A stretch of DNA of 64,000 bases, taken from assembly GCA_963920525.1 (NCBI GenBank), contig OY986438.1, positions 48,640,288-48,704,287 of the forward strand. The letters are read 5' to 3'. This document shows positions 23,280-35,269 of this stretch, in pieces. The position numbers and the translations under genes were made by a program. This stretch comes from Dichetophora obliterata (Eukaryota > Arthropoda > Insecta > Diptera > Sciomyzidae). The notes beneath the pieces were generated by a model. The model worked only from the letters and a program-made list of their open reading frames with translations, had not been told where the DNA came from and searched no databases. The first letter of the stretch is position 1; each line of letters starts with the position of its first letter.

Positions 23280-24076
23280 TTTCATTCAATTTTTTTTTGA
23301 TCAAAAGTTCAATAAAATCACTTTACAAAAATAGGTTGAACTGTACCGTTAAGTCAGTGTAACTATGTTTTATAATTATGTCAAAAAAAGTCCAAAATAT
23401 TGACTTTTTACTCAAAAAATGACTCAAAAATTGTTTCTGTTGTAAAAATTAAATTAATTAAAAATTGCACATCATGCTACCTTTCATATGACATAGCATT
23501 TATTTGCAAAAATTCTTTCAGCTAAGCGCAAAAACTATTTCACTGTTTTTGTCATCAAAACAACTTTGATTTTTTTCGCGAAATTTATTTTTTCCAAAAT
23601 GTTTTTATATTTTTTATAGAAAAGTCAAGTCTCAAAAATAATTTATGTGAAAAAAATTACCGCAATATCTCTTTCCAATCAAAAGATTTGGCTCTATTTT
23701 TTCTCATTATTGATTCACCGTTGTCGCTTAGTTCTTTATCAATGGTACTTTAAATGTTGTATATATTTCAGCATTTCATCTAAAAGATGACTGTGAATAA
23801 GAATGCTGTAAAAGTTAATATTTTCATGAAATCAGTTTCAGCTATATAGCGATATAATAAAACATATGCGCATCTGGTAGCACAATTATTTCATTGGTTT
23901 TGATGTGGTTTTTAAGTTCACAGATATATGGCGCCGCACTTGTAAGTACTGTGGGTACAAACTATACACCTTGCACAATAGCCGAATGATGTCTACAAAA
24001 ATTGTCTTCAGATTTAACCCCAAAAGTTTGGGATTACAGAGAGGTGGCGCTATTTTAAACTTACAAAATATTATCT
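23280..24076. other. AT-rich DNA, nothing recognised
   Basis: Poly-A/T rich with no ORF of note. The small frame at 23905-24093 runs into the foldback end and has no motif. Confidence 0.4.
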
Positions 24077-25170
24077 GTAGCTCGTGCCTGTAAAAAAAAT
24101 CGGCAAGTTACCGATTTGTGTGACGTCAGCCGTTATCGATCCCTAGTTACCGACTTCGTGACAACTAATGTTTCTGTACGTTTAAATCGGTTAAAACTCG
24201 GACCGTGATGAAAAAGAGCTCAAATCGAGAAGAAAAGTTGCGAAATTGAGTCAAATGACAAGCAGCTGTTTAATCGCATATATTACACTGTGCAATAATC
24301 AACAAAAGAACAAGATCCTGCTATATAGGTTCGATACTATGATCAAAGGTGAGTAAAACCTTAGCTGGGTTTCGTGAGTTTGGCGAGCGTTTTCTTTTTA
24401 TGGCCCATTATATATAGTTAGTCTTAGTGATTTTGACAAAAAAAAATATAATTAGTTTTTGTTCAATAGCTCCGTCAGATTTAGAGATATCAGTTAATTG
24501 TCTTTGAAAAAGTTATAGCTAACAGTCTAATAAATAAGTCTTAAGAAAAAAATGAATTCATAAAATAATTTGTTTCAAACTTTATATTGAAAAAATTGGG
24601 AAATTTTTTTAATTTTTTCACTTTTTTGGTCATAACTTGAAGGGAATCCAAATTTTTCCAATACTATTTTCATCAAAATTGTAGCTAAAGAAATACTGAA
24701 CAACTCTTGTCGATATAGTAATGTGATCTGAACATGTCTACACTACTTAATAAGCTGAAAAAGTTAATTTTTTTAATTCAAAAATACCGGTTTTTAGGGT
24801 TGTTTTTTTTCAGTTTTTTGACCATAACTCTTAAACTTAGCCAATTTTCAACTTTTTAAATTCAATTTACTTGTAGCCAGTTGGATTGTAAATAATTTTT
24901 GTGAACAGACTTATGTGGTTTGAATGAGTCTACATTACTTAAAAAGCTCAGAAAGATTATTTTTTTCTAAAATTTACATAAGTGAGAATTAATATTTTTT
25001 CTATACAGTTATCGCACTTTTAATAAATTAATAAAAGGCTCAGAAGACTTGAAGACTTGTAAGACTTGCTGCTTAATGTGAATGATGTCAAAAATTACAC
25101 GAATAAAAGTTGGTTTTTGTAAATTTTTCCAACTATAAAAAGTGGGTTTTATTTCTATTTAAATATAAGG

Positions 25171-26198
25171 GGTGTTCACACTGACTTGGGTAGTTGGGTA
25201 TGGATAGATTGAGTACTTTTGATTATTGTGAGCACCCTAAATTGCAATTGAGTACTTTGTAGAATAGTTGTGCGCAGTGCTGCATGTTTATTTGATCTCC
25301 CAGGTTTATATAACTGATGAGAAATGAATTACAGCTGGAAGAGGGTTGCCTCAAAAATTTTTTCATATATAATGTGCGCAAAATTAAGGCCATTAATTGG
25401 GCGAAAAAAAAGTTATTTTATATACGATTAATTTTTAACGTGAACTTCGCAGCATTTTATAATTTACAAGCAATACCGGGCAGACGTTGTACTGCCACAG
25501 ACAGCCTTACTGCCATAAAAGAGTTTTCATGCCAATCAAAAAAAAAAATTTATATATCTGAACTGGCATAACTGTAGTGCGACCACGCCCATTTTTAGTT
25601 CAGTTTCCGAAAGCAACCATATGAACTAACGTACCAAATTTTAGTCTAATATGACTAAAATTTTCCGAAATATTTATAATTTTATTGATTTGAGGGCGGT
25701 AAAAGGGGGTGTGGTAAAATTTTTTGTGGAAAAAAATTTTTCCCTAAACCATCTCGTACTCGAAAAAAATTGCCTATACAAATTTAGCTTATCCTGGCGC
25801 ACTTTTCTTTACTCCACACTTATCCCTTGAAAATGGGGCGTAAACAAAGTTAGACCACGCCCATTTTTAGTAAAGTTGCCGTCAGTAACCATACGACCTA
25901 AATTACTAAATTTTAGTTTAATACGACCCAAACTATCTGAAATATAGTATTTTTAATGATTTGTGGGCGGTTAAAGGGGGTGCGGGTTTTTTTATTAACC
26001 GAAATATTACAGTTAATAACAGACATCGTAAATTAGGTGGCCTAAGTTCCGTTCCTGAGATCTTAAGAGACACCTCACGAACGACTTTATGTATACCTAT
26101 ATAGAAGGGCGGTAAAAGCAGGCGTGGCAACACATATATACATAGTGACCAACACTAGGTCTCAAATCTACCTAACCACCCATGTCAGTGTGAACACC
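25171..26198. repeat. TIR-bounded segment in the foldback loop with two CCACGCCCAT units
   Basis: GGTGTTCACACTGAC at 25171 is mirrored by GTCAGTGTGAACACC ending 26198, with pairing continuing inward (TTGGGTAGTTGGGTA against its mate). Inside, a unit of about 275 bp occurs twice: GACCACGCCCATTTTTAG at about 25579 and again at about 25855, followed in both by ACCATA(T)GA, AAATTTTAGT, and GGGCGGTAAAAGGGGGTG-like tracts. It may be a separate nested element or the core of the foldback; no clear target duplication. Confidence 0.65.
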
Positions 26199-26328
26199 TC
26201 TAGAGAATATATTTATTGGTTCTTCGAGGTAGGTAAGCTGGGCAACGGCTCCAAAACACATCTATTATCATTTATGTATATTTTTGAAAAAAAACTTAAT
26301 CTTTTTGATCTTTTAAAGTAATGTAGAC

Positions 26329-28397
26329 CAGAGGTCGGCAAAACTCAAACTGAGTGTGTGTTGGTGAGAGCAAATATTCTGCAGTGAAAAAAATTTATGC
26401 TGCATATGATTTTAAAATTTGTACACTTGCACACAAAAGTGATTTAATGAAACTATTTCAAACATACTATGGCAAAGGTATGTTATTAATAAGTTCAGAA
26501 ACGTTAATTTTGTTATCGCAGTTTCTTATTAAAAGAATGCTTTTTAGAGGAGAATTAGTTAATCTATTTCGCTGCTTTGAGCATATGAATTTCAGGTCGG
26601 AAAAAATTTGTTCACAAAAGTAGGTGGAAGGATAAAAAGCTAACAGTTTGTAAGAAACTGCTTTTAGTTTTGGGTAAAAGCTGCCATCAATGGTTTTCCA
26701 GAATTCTACAATATGCTGTTCATCGATCATTTCTATTTCGGTTCGGAGAATTATCAATTCAGATTGAATCTGGAATTCATACTTCGTTACATCACATTTT
26801 AAAGGATTTTCAAATAAATTAAATAACGGCTGCATTTCTTCAAAGTCTTAAAATCTCTTTTCAAAATTATTTATAGGGGTTTCTATTATGTCAATGTGTT
26901 CATTCTTTTGTTCGCTTGTAATATTTTCAAAAAATGATGCTCTTGGGAAACTTGAATAATTTTCTTCTTGAATATTAGCTAAAAGTAAAAATAGTGTTGT
27001 TTTGAATTCAAAAATGCTATTGTATGAATTGTAAACAGTCTTATTTTTTCCTTGAAGCTGAAGGTTTTGCTTATTTACGAAATTGGTTATATCTGTTAAA
27101 AATGCAAAATCCAAATTAAAGCTATTGTCTTGTAAAGCATCTATTAAATGTTCAGTATTATCTATTTTTTCGATTTTCAAAAACTGTATTACTTTATCCC
27201 TTAGATCGCAAAGCCTGGAAAGGCAATCGCCACGACTGAGCCACCTTACTTCTGTGAACATTTTCAGGTCATAATGTTCGGCGTCGGTATTTTTAAGAAA
27301 TTGAACAAATTTCCTATGGGTTAGAGAATGATGTCCTCCTCTTATTGTGTTAATAATTTTCTCTGCTGTTTTCATGGCAGGAAATGTGCTCAAAAACTTT
27401 GAAGCAAGTGCAACCTGGTGGATGATGCAATGAAGAGATGACATTTCGATCCCGTGCTTTATCAATTGACCCACAAATCCATCATTTCTACCAACCATAA
27501 CGCTAGCACCATCCGTACACACTCCAATTAATTTACTCATATATAATTTGGAGAAAACGTTTTCATTTAGAATATCAAACAAAATTTTTCCCGTAACATT
27601 TCCATGTAATGTTTCCATGGAGATCATTGATTCAAAAACTACGTAATCAGAACTTACACTTCGGATGCAAATTACTAATTGACACAGATCGTTAATATCA
27701 GTGCTCTCATCTAATGATATGGAAAAATATTTGCAGTTATTCACCGTTTTCAAAATTTCAAACTCAATAGAGTGAGCTACTTGTTCTATACGTCGAGCTA
27801 TGGTTCTCGCGGACAAGGGAATAGATTGAACAACATCAGTTTTATAATTTATTTTATTCAAAATATCAGTGCAAATGTTCTTAATAAAAGTTCCGTCAGT
27901 AAAAGGTCTGCCATGTTTTGCTATATGAAGAGATATTATGGTTGACAATGTCACTTTAAGTTTCTTTTGGGTTTCCAGATGGTTCATTTCATTATCTGTT
28001 GCTTCCATATCAGAAAGCCATAACTTGAATTTTTGTAATACAGAATCTCTTTTTTCCCTAAAAATCCTATATTTTTCAACTCTATTCAATTTAGTTAATT
28101 CATTATGAGAATGTTCATAATGCCTTTTAAAAGCGTCTTCGCGTGGACTTTTGAACGCTGTGTAACAAATTAAGCATTGCATTTCATTAAAGGCATTCCT
28201 AAATAAGAAAAATTTTTCGCATATATTTTCAGCTTCCATTTTGCGCACGATGTTCTCACTTCGGTGGCTCAAAGGTGAATGAACAAAATAACATATTTCG
28301 CGCTGTGTGGTTGAACGAAAGAGCGCAAAATACGAAAGAGCGTAAGCGTCTGTGTGAATTGGTTTTCCACAATTGTGGTATGGAGTGCCGATCTATG
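26329..28397 (-). mobile_element. hAT-superfamily transposon, 2069 bp, perfect 8-bp target duplication
   Basis: ATGTAGAC at 26321-26328 recurs at 28398-28405. The ends are CAGAGGTCGGCAAAACTC (left) and, as reverse complement, CATAGATCGGCACTCC (right), an imperfect TIR pair. One long minus-strand ORF fills the element. It is inserted in the right arm of the 5.7-kb foldback, whose arm sequence continues on both sides of the duplication. The intact target duplication suggests it is younger than the surrounding relics. Confidence 0.93.
26467..28272 (-). pseudogene. hAT transposase (ZBED-like), complete except for one in-frame stop
   Basis: Transposase for hAT cut-and-paste transposition. Residues 1-474 run from ATG at 28272; a single TAA at 26848-26850 (after NNFEKRF) separates the last part, which stays in the same frame to 26467, about 600 codons in all, a normal hAT length. 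A BED/C2H2-like zinc finger is at residues 33-56 (C33, C36, H51, H56). The first catalytic Asp is D188 in SISLDESTD, the second D254 in VCTDGASVMVG, followed by SSLHCIIHQVAL, and MFTEVRWLSRGDCLSRL. The C-terminal part has CEQIFSDLK, where the catalytic Glu is expected, and the hAT dimerisation region. It resembles the GTF2IRD2/SCAND3/ZBED-type hATs found in many animals. All visible key residues are present, so the single stop may be the only disabling lesion. Confidence 0.92.
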
Positions 28398-29769
28398 ATG
28401 TAGACGCATTCAAACTACGTAGGTATGTTTACAAGAATTATTTGCAATCCTTCTGGCTACAAGTAAGCTGAATTTAAAAAGTTGAAAATTCGCTAAGTGT
28501 AGGAGTTATGGTCGAAAAACTGCGACAACAACCATAAAAACCGGTATTTTTTAATTAAAAAATTATCTTTTTAAGCTTATTAAGTAGTGTAGACACGTTC
28601 AGATCACATTCTCATATCAACCAGAGTTGTTTAGTATTTTGTTAGCTACAATTTTGTTGAAAATAGTATAGGAAAAATTTGGATTCCCTTCAAGTTAAGA
28701 CCAAAAAAGTGAAAAAATTAAAAAAATTTCCCAATTTTTCAAAAAATAGATTGAAACAAATTATTTTATGAATTTATTTTTTTCTTAAGACTTATTTATA
28801 AGATTGTTAGCTATAATTTTTCCAAAGACAGTTTACTGATATTTCTAAATCTGACGGAGCTATTGAACAAAAACTAATTATACTTTTTCTTTGCCAAAAT
28901 CACTAAAACCCACTATATATAATGAGCCATAAAAAAAAACGTTCGCCAAACTCACGAAACCCAGCTAGGGTTTTACTCACCTTTGATCATAGTATCGAGC
29001 CTATATAGCAGGATCCTGTTCTTTTGTCAAAATCTGTTTTTTGAGTCACTGTGTTATTATAGTTGCGCTAAAACTTTATAATGCATAGGTGCTTGTCTTG
29101 TTAATAAAAAGTGAATATTTGCAGTTTAAGAAAATTAATTATGTTATAATGATGTGTATTAATGGTTGCGAAAATAATCAACGATTATGAATTTAAATAA
29201 TTTTACACTTAGTGCTGTGCTGCAAAAGCTTAGCAAATATATGCAACCGGGTACTTTTTCATAGCTCAAACATATACTGTTTTGCTAAAATTTTTGACTC
29301 TTATATAAATAGGCATTATTTATAAATTGCATTACCTTTAAAACTAAAACTTTTTTAAGAATAACAAAATATTTCAATCAGAAAAAAATTCAACTTATAC
29401 GAAAGTAACCATTTTTAAAGGTATACTTCGAGTACTTATAACTTAATAATTACTTATAAGTTAATAATTACAACATTACTGACATTAGATACATCAGTAG
29501 TCTGCTCACTTGCCGCAAAGCCAGTGAGAAAAGAGACACATTGTTATAGATTCACTTTACGTACGGAAACACTTTTTAAAAGGTTCCATTGAAATGAAAT
29601 CGGAACATGTGATAGCTTATCGATTTGGAACGAACGAATCAAACAGAAATCGATTACATACAGATACATACAGAAACATTGCAGGTGAGAGTGACATCAG
29701 AGTAACGTCAAATCGGTAAAATGAGTCGGTAACTATGATCGCTATGAGTTACAGGAACGAGCTACTGAT

Positions 29770-31562
29770 GTTCTTATGTAGCTAGCAGATAAGTTTTGCG
29801 AAATTTTTTGTGAAAATGCTACCAAACTTTTAAAATGTTAAATAATGCAGTACTGTCAGCTTTTTCAGTCGCAGCGTCAGCTAGCCGTCAATAACGGCTA
29901 AAAGTTGTCTACTTTTACAGTTGCGCTTTCAACACTTAAAAACATAGAATTGGATCAATTTAAATGACCAGCTTACTTAATATATTTCATTAAAATTTTT
30001 TTTTGTTAAAAAGTTCAATATATTTTTTAATATAAATCTTTGTTTAGATGTTAAAATGTCCATATCTTAAGGACGCATTGAGTCTCACCATAATTTTTAT
30101 ATTGTTGAAAAGGTAATTTTGCTAGCTTTAAGATTAAGTAAATATAAAAATTATTTTTAATTTTTAAAATATGTTTTTCCTACCCCTTCTTTGAATTTAA
30201 TTAGCTCACCGCAAGAAATGGAACCAACAACAACAAAAATTTTGGATTTAATTTCGTACAATTACTTTTCTAACGGTAGCTTAAAAATAAAATTCAACAT
30301 GTTTTTCGTTATTCCAGAATTTAAAAAACATTTAATCGAGAAGTGTATATTAAAATGCTTACATATATGACTCTCGAGTAACACCGGGTATATCAGCTAG
30401 TTATTATAATAAATGTTATCAAATTATTATATAAAAAAAATTGGTACATTTTTTTCGTATTTGGTAAATTGCTAGAGGTATTTCTTTTTGAAATTTTTAT
30501 AATAAAAAGTATATTAATTTAAAGTATTAATTCATTTAAGAAATCATTCCAGCTGCCACGCATTGCTTACTCGTGTTCTTTTACGTGTTTATGTTGCGAG
30601 AGTTTTAATAAACTCCATGTTGCTCTCACAACAACTGTTTGATAGTGTTGGCCAATTATAAGTGGCTAGCAGTATGTACTTTTCATGAATAAGACGAGTT
30701 TGTCTTCCCAGACACCCAGCAATATATCATATTAACCCATAGCATCCCGAAAAAAGTTTTTATTTAATAAATAGGTAAACTGATAAAAAAAGGTAGTACT
30801 GATGGATTCCTTTAAGTCCTATAAATGTAATAATGGCAACACACGGTTATTCCGTCTGAGGATTTTAGTAACAAATTTACAAAACCAACTAATTAAACAC
30901 ACTCAACATAGGCTGTAAACATTTGTATTGGATAAGAAAAACCGATTTTTTAATAAAGTTGCTAATGAATAAAAAAAATAAAAAATCTTATATATGACAG
31001 AAGGCCCTTCAATTTAAAAATTCTTTGGTTACAATTCAAAAATACACGCGAATCAATTATAGTGTCCAAGGAAATTTAGAATCATTTAATATGCACATAT
31101 CGCCCTTCATGCAAAAAACGCCGATATGAAAAAAATCGGTTTTGAATAATCTGATATATTTTAATGCATAGAATATTCCTTCACACCAAGAAAATCTAAT
31201 TCGGTTTACAAAAAAAAAAAAACATAAAATTCAATGTTAAAATCACCTATGTAATTTTTTCATTTTTTTTCATGCTAAAACGTCAATGTCCACATTTTTT
31301 CACATTAAAAATTGCGAATTTTAAAGGTGAAGAAAATCAGTGGTCTTCCTCTATTGTAGCGGCTAATAATTAATTTTTCTATCATATTTAGGGTTAAAAA
31401 ATTAGCTCTTCTTCAAAAATAGAAAAAAGAATCACTGATCTATCTCATATGTAGCGGGTACAAGATCACTTTTAGTAAAAAAATGTGTAACTTGGCGTCT
31501 TCGGCATGAACGATTCTAAAAATTTTGTGCATATGACTCTGTAAAAACTTTGGTAATGAAGA
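29770..31562. other. AT-rich DNA, nothing recognised
   Basis: A small hairpin, TAGCCGT/ACGGCTA, at about 29882-29901 is the only structure noticed. No ORF or repeat partner. Confidence 0.4.
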
Positions 31563-31564
31563 TA

Positions 31565-32120
31565 CAGTAGTTTTCCGATTTAACGAACATTCGATTTTCT
31601 ACGAAAACCGCAAATAACGAACAAGCAAATTGTTCGAACAAAAGAAATTTAGCTGTACTCAGTTTAACGAACAATATACAAAATCAGAGCTTTTTTAGCA
31701 AAATAAAATTAAGTAAAAACAGAAAATATCCATATAAGAACAGTTTTGTCAACAATAGGTTTTATGCTGTGGCGTTTTTTTGTCAGTTTATTGTCTTTGC
31801 TCGAAGTGTATCTATTGTAAGTTATCAAAAATTTTAAAATTTGCATCCTATGGGTCAAAATAGTGCTGGGCCAAACAAACTACTTTCATATTACTAACAT
31901 AAACATTTTGTTATCTCATAAAAAAAATTAATTTGCTATGTACCTTTTTTGCGTTCTAATCACTTTATGTTTTTATTTCAATAAAATAGTTTTGTAAAAT
32001 ACAACTTCCATTCATTTTAGTATAAAATAAGTCCATTTTATTTTAGTACTCGGCTTAGCAAAAAATCGATTTAACTAATTGGTCTGAAATCACTGTGTTC
32101 GTTAAATCGGAAAACTACTG
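31565..32120. mobile_element. pogo/Tigger-like non-autonomous element, 556 bp
   Basis: TIRs CAGTAGTTTTCCGATTTAAC (continuing GAAC) at 31565 and mirrored at 32120, about 26 bp, flanked by TA on both sides. The interior is AT-rich without a long ORF; the subterminal region near 31640-31680 repeats TTCGAAC/TTTAACGAACA motifs related to the TIR, as do 32070-32100. Confidence 0.82.
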
Positions 32121-32210
32121 TAATTGCAAAATTATTTTATTGGTCAAAGAATTGCCAATGTCTTGAATCAATAATTACAAAAATTGACTTTTTTAACCTG
32201 GAAGTTATAC

Positions 32211-32272
32211 GGAAAAAACTGAATACACTACCAGAAAAATGCAATTATTGCACTGTGTATTCAGTTTTTTCC
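32211..32272. repeat. Hairpin with 18-bp perfect stem
   Basis: GGAAAAAACTGAATACAC at 32211-32228 is mirrored by GTGTATTCAGTTTTTTCC at 32255-32272 with a 26-nt spacer. It could be the core of a small MITE or a transcribed hairpin; flanks show no longer pairing beyond TATAC/ATAT. Confidence 0.65.
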
Positions 32273-32869
32273 ATATTACTCTGTGGAAAGAGTTATAAGG
32301 ACAAAAGTGACAAAGTGACATTTTACGTTTGAAACAAAAAAGACTTAAGGGGGCAAAAACCAATTAGAATTTTGGGAAAAAATATGAATATTAGAGAAAT
32401 TAAAAGGGAAAGTAAAAGATAAATAACTTTTAATAGGCGTTTTTGTATCAGCATGCACTGCGGTGTCAAAACTTTAAACGCGTTTTTCTCAAAACCGTGT
32501 TTTCGAAATCGGTGATCACTTTAACTTTAGAACGGCTTTACCGAACATTTTTTTCATATAACAATAAGGAAATATAAACAATAAGGAAATTCCAAAATTT
32601 TTCAAATCCCTTCCCTTATCCGTAGCATTGTTTCATTACCCGTTTTTTGTTTTATTTCAGATGATCCAGTGACGAGCAGCAGTGATCACCGCAAAACACT
32701 TTTGTTTAACCCCTTGCAAATTTGCTGTATCCCAATAAATAATCAAATATTTTTTATTAAAAAATATATATCTTTCATTTCAAAACCAAAATTTGTTATT
32801 ATTTTTTTTTAATGTGTGGCCAAAACAAAAAATCCTAAACAAGAGCATTTCTATACGGAGATAATTATT
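32273..32869. other. AT-rich DNA, nothing recognised
   Basis: No gene or repeat pair. AATAAGGAAAT occurs twice at about 32563 and 32580. Confidence 0.4.
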
Positions 32870-33185
32870 TTGTTTGAATCAAGCAAATGTTTTGCTTAAA
32901 AGCAAATCAGCAAAACTTTGCTCAATTACGGTGTGATTTTAGAAAAATGTTGCTACAGTGAAATCAGTCCTCACGGATTTAGGAAAAAGAAAAATTATAT
33001 TAAATTCAAGCAAAAATGTACCAAGTTATTGTAAATTGGTAGCAAATTTATACTAAGCTTAAGCAATATTCGCTAAGTTATTATAAACTCAAATAGCATA
33101 TTTTTACTAAATTCAAGCAAATTTCTTTTAAACACATAAGCACACGTTTATTCTTAATGAAGAAAATTAGGCCACGATTGGTTAA

Positions 33186-33258
33186 CAACTGCGATGGTCG
33201 AATAGATAAGCCCATGCACTTACAATCATGCGGCCGAGGTTCAAGTCTCCGGATAGTG
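33186..33258 (+). other. tRNA-like sequence (Pol III box-like) in the foldback core
   Basis: The stretch contains GCGATGGTCGAATAGATAAGC resembling an A box region and, about 45 bp on, GAGGTTCAAGTCTCC, a near-consensus B box with T-arm pairing. The anticodon arm does not fold well, so this is a SINE-like or pseudo-tRNA module, not a functional tRNA. Confidence 0.45.
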
Positions 33259-33435
33259 GTAATTTTTCAATAAAATTTAATGTTAATAGTTATTTCACTT
33301 CAAAAATATGCTAGATCTCAGGAAAAACTAATCAAAATTTGCTATTCCAATTTATAATAACTTAGCAAATATTTGCTTGAATTAAGTAGAAATTTGTTTT
33401 TGCAACTTGCTTGAATTTAATCAAAATTTTGCTTA

Positions 33436-33866
33436 TAGCCCAAACAGAATAGGCATAGCCAACACGTAGCGAGCTGTCGAAAATGTAGCCAACGAAATGT
33501 TGTGCACAGAATAGAATTTGTGTTGATAACGCAGATAGAGCTTTATGCTTACAATATTTTGTTATATTTTACAAAATTAATAGATACTGCCTTTTGCATA
33601 TCATAATTTGTTTGCTTTTTTACTAATTTGGACTAATATGTTTTAGTTAATTTTAAGTTTTATAATTTGAACTATGTATTTTGACATTTCGCTACCGTTG
33701 GCTGCGGAAAAAGTTAAAAGTTCGTCAACATTTTTGTGTCGGCTGCGTTCGCTACGTGTTGGTTATTTTTATTATGTTCATTTCATAGGGTTGCAAGGCA
33801 ACCAACTTCTATGTTGACATTTCTTTTGTTGGCTGCGTGTTGGCTATGCTTATTCTGTTTGGGCTA
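33436..33866. mobile_element. MITE, 431 bp, TIR TAGCCCAAACAGAATA
   Basis: TIRs of about 35 bp (TAGCCCAAACAGAATARGCA, then TAGCCAACACG) at both ends, flanked by TTA at 33433-33435 and 33867-33869. A further inverted pair inside (CCAACACGTAGCGA against TCGCTACGTGTTGG at about 33755) makes it a multi-stem palindrome. The TTA duplication fits the PIF/Harbinger TWA target; the superfamily is tentative. Confidence 0.75.
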
Positions 33867-34000
33867 TTAGTTATTATAAACTGGAATAGCAAATTTTGAT
33901 AAGTTCTTGCTGAAATCTAGCACAATTTTGAAGTGGCTGAGATTCAAGTGCAAGTTTTGCTTAACCACAATACAAATTTAGCAACAGTTTTCACCATGTA

Positions 34001-34730
34001 GTACGTCCCAAATGGTTGTGCCACCTTAGGCAAAAGCGGTTAAAATAAAGACATATTTTAGAAGACGTTTTCTAAAAAGTTTATTATATAAACTCAAAAT
34101 AAAAAACAAAAATGCATTCAAAAGAAAACCTTTGAATGCACATCTTTTACCAAAATGGAATGAAAATATGGAAAATTAAGAAACTTATAAAGCGTTAAGA
34201 AAGCGAAAAATTTTGCGGCAGCTCGACCAATAGTTTCTTTTGCAATGTTTCTTACAAATGCAGGTAGATTTTGTTTTTGCTATGCTTTGTCAATTTTTTT
34301 CCTTCAGTACAAATTGACCCGGCGTAATGCACATACAATTTTTTCACTTTTAACCTATTACAATCCAGTTTTTATTTTAGATTCAAAGGTACTGCAACTA
34401 CCTAACCATCTCATTCTATAATATCATTTTCACTTTGGATCAGAATGGCATAGGAAAAAAATTTTTACTGTGAAAAGAAGGGTTAATACTGTTTTTTTTT
34501 ATTTATTACTTTTAAATTTAAATTGCAGTTTAATTTTAAGATTTCAATTTTTTAAATGATATTAATATTATTACCGCAGGCGAAGCAGCGGATATTTGCT
34601 AGTAAGATATATTTGTGCTTTTTTAATAATGATTTAATTAAAACAAATTTTTTTTTGTTACAAAATCTTTCTTTCTTTAGCATAAAGTTAAAATAATCAT
34701 TAATATTTCTCATAGAAAATATGTGTTATT
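34001..34730. other. AT-rich spacer with one 10-bp hairpin
   Basis: TGCATTCAAA and TTTGAATGCA at about 34112-34140 form a hairpin. Nothing else recognised. Confidence 0.4.
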
Positions 34731-35124
34731 GGTTGCGTTCAAAAGACTCAAAATTTACTCAACTGTGGCGCAACCGTTGAGTATGTGCTTTCTGAACGCA
34801 ACTTATCAGTTTCTAATTAAAATGTAATACATTGTTATTTCTTAACACACGGAATTCTCAAATGAATATTTCATCAAATGTGCTACGGCTCCTGAGTTGG
34901 TTGCTGTTGTGAATCATCTACCTACACAAATATCAAATATTTCGACCAAATTCATATTATTAATATATATTTTTAATTTTTTTGCGCCAAATTGTAACAA
35001 TTTCTGAAACCACTGTGTTGACAGAAAATTTTTACAGCGTTCAGAAGGCACACAAAGTATCAGAAACTGATTCTGATCACTTACTCAACGCGTTGAGTAA
35101 ATTTTGTGTCTTTTGAACGCAGCC
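34731..35124. mobile_element. MITE, 394 bp, TIR GGYTGCGTTCAAAAGACW
   Basis: GGTTGCGTTCAAAAGACTC, then AAAATTTACTCAAC, at the left is mirrored at 35091-35124 with two mismatches over about 33 bp. ATT flanks both sides (34728-34730, 35125-35127). A second inverted pair (GAACGC, AAAGTAT/TCAGAAACTGA) lies inside. It is non-coding. Confidence 0.75.
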
Positions 35125-35269
35125 ATTGATAAGCGAAAAAAGTGTGAGAGCGGTGCACAGTGAACTATTTTCATATAAGCGATGAACAAAAATAGAAGGA
35201 GTGCTCCTATGATAATGCAATTTTGTATGCTTTATAAGTTTCAACCGAATAAAAAAAATTTTAAAAATG

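Larger units (their letters stand above)
24077..29765. repeat. Large foldback element, about 5.7 kb including a hAT insertion
   Basis: The outer ends GTAGCTCGTGCCTGTAA (24077) and TTACAGGAACGAGCTAC (ending 29765) are inverted. The left arm, about 24077-24975, pairs with the right arm, 26290-26328 plus 28398-29765. Long, clearly matching blocks include GAACAAGATCCTGCTATATAG, CTCCGTCAGATTTAGA, TTGAAGGGAATCCAAATTT and TTCAACTTTTTAAATTCA, each with its reverse complement on the right. The right arm has about 450 extra bases (29062-29560) without a left counterpart. The loop holds a further TIR-bounded segment (25171-26198). The hAT interrupts the right arm exactly at its target duplication, so it arrived later. 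No coding capacity of its own seen, and no convincing target duplication at the outer ends (CTG both sides at best). Confidence 0.85.
32870..34000. repeat. Foldback with iterated AAGCAA units and a tRNA-like core
   Basis: The left part (33000-33135) has about 70-bp units with TTCAAGCAA, AAGTTATTRTAAA and TAGCAAATTT-type motifs in direct order. The right part (33300-33435 and 33867-33990) carries the same motifs reversed (TTTGCTATTCCAATTTATAATAACTTAG, TTGCTTGAATT). The middle (33186-33258) is tRNA-like. A 431-bp MITE (33436-33866) is inserted in the right arm. Arms made of short iterated units recall foldback (FB) elements. Outer limits are approximate. Confidence 0.65.
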
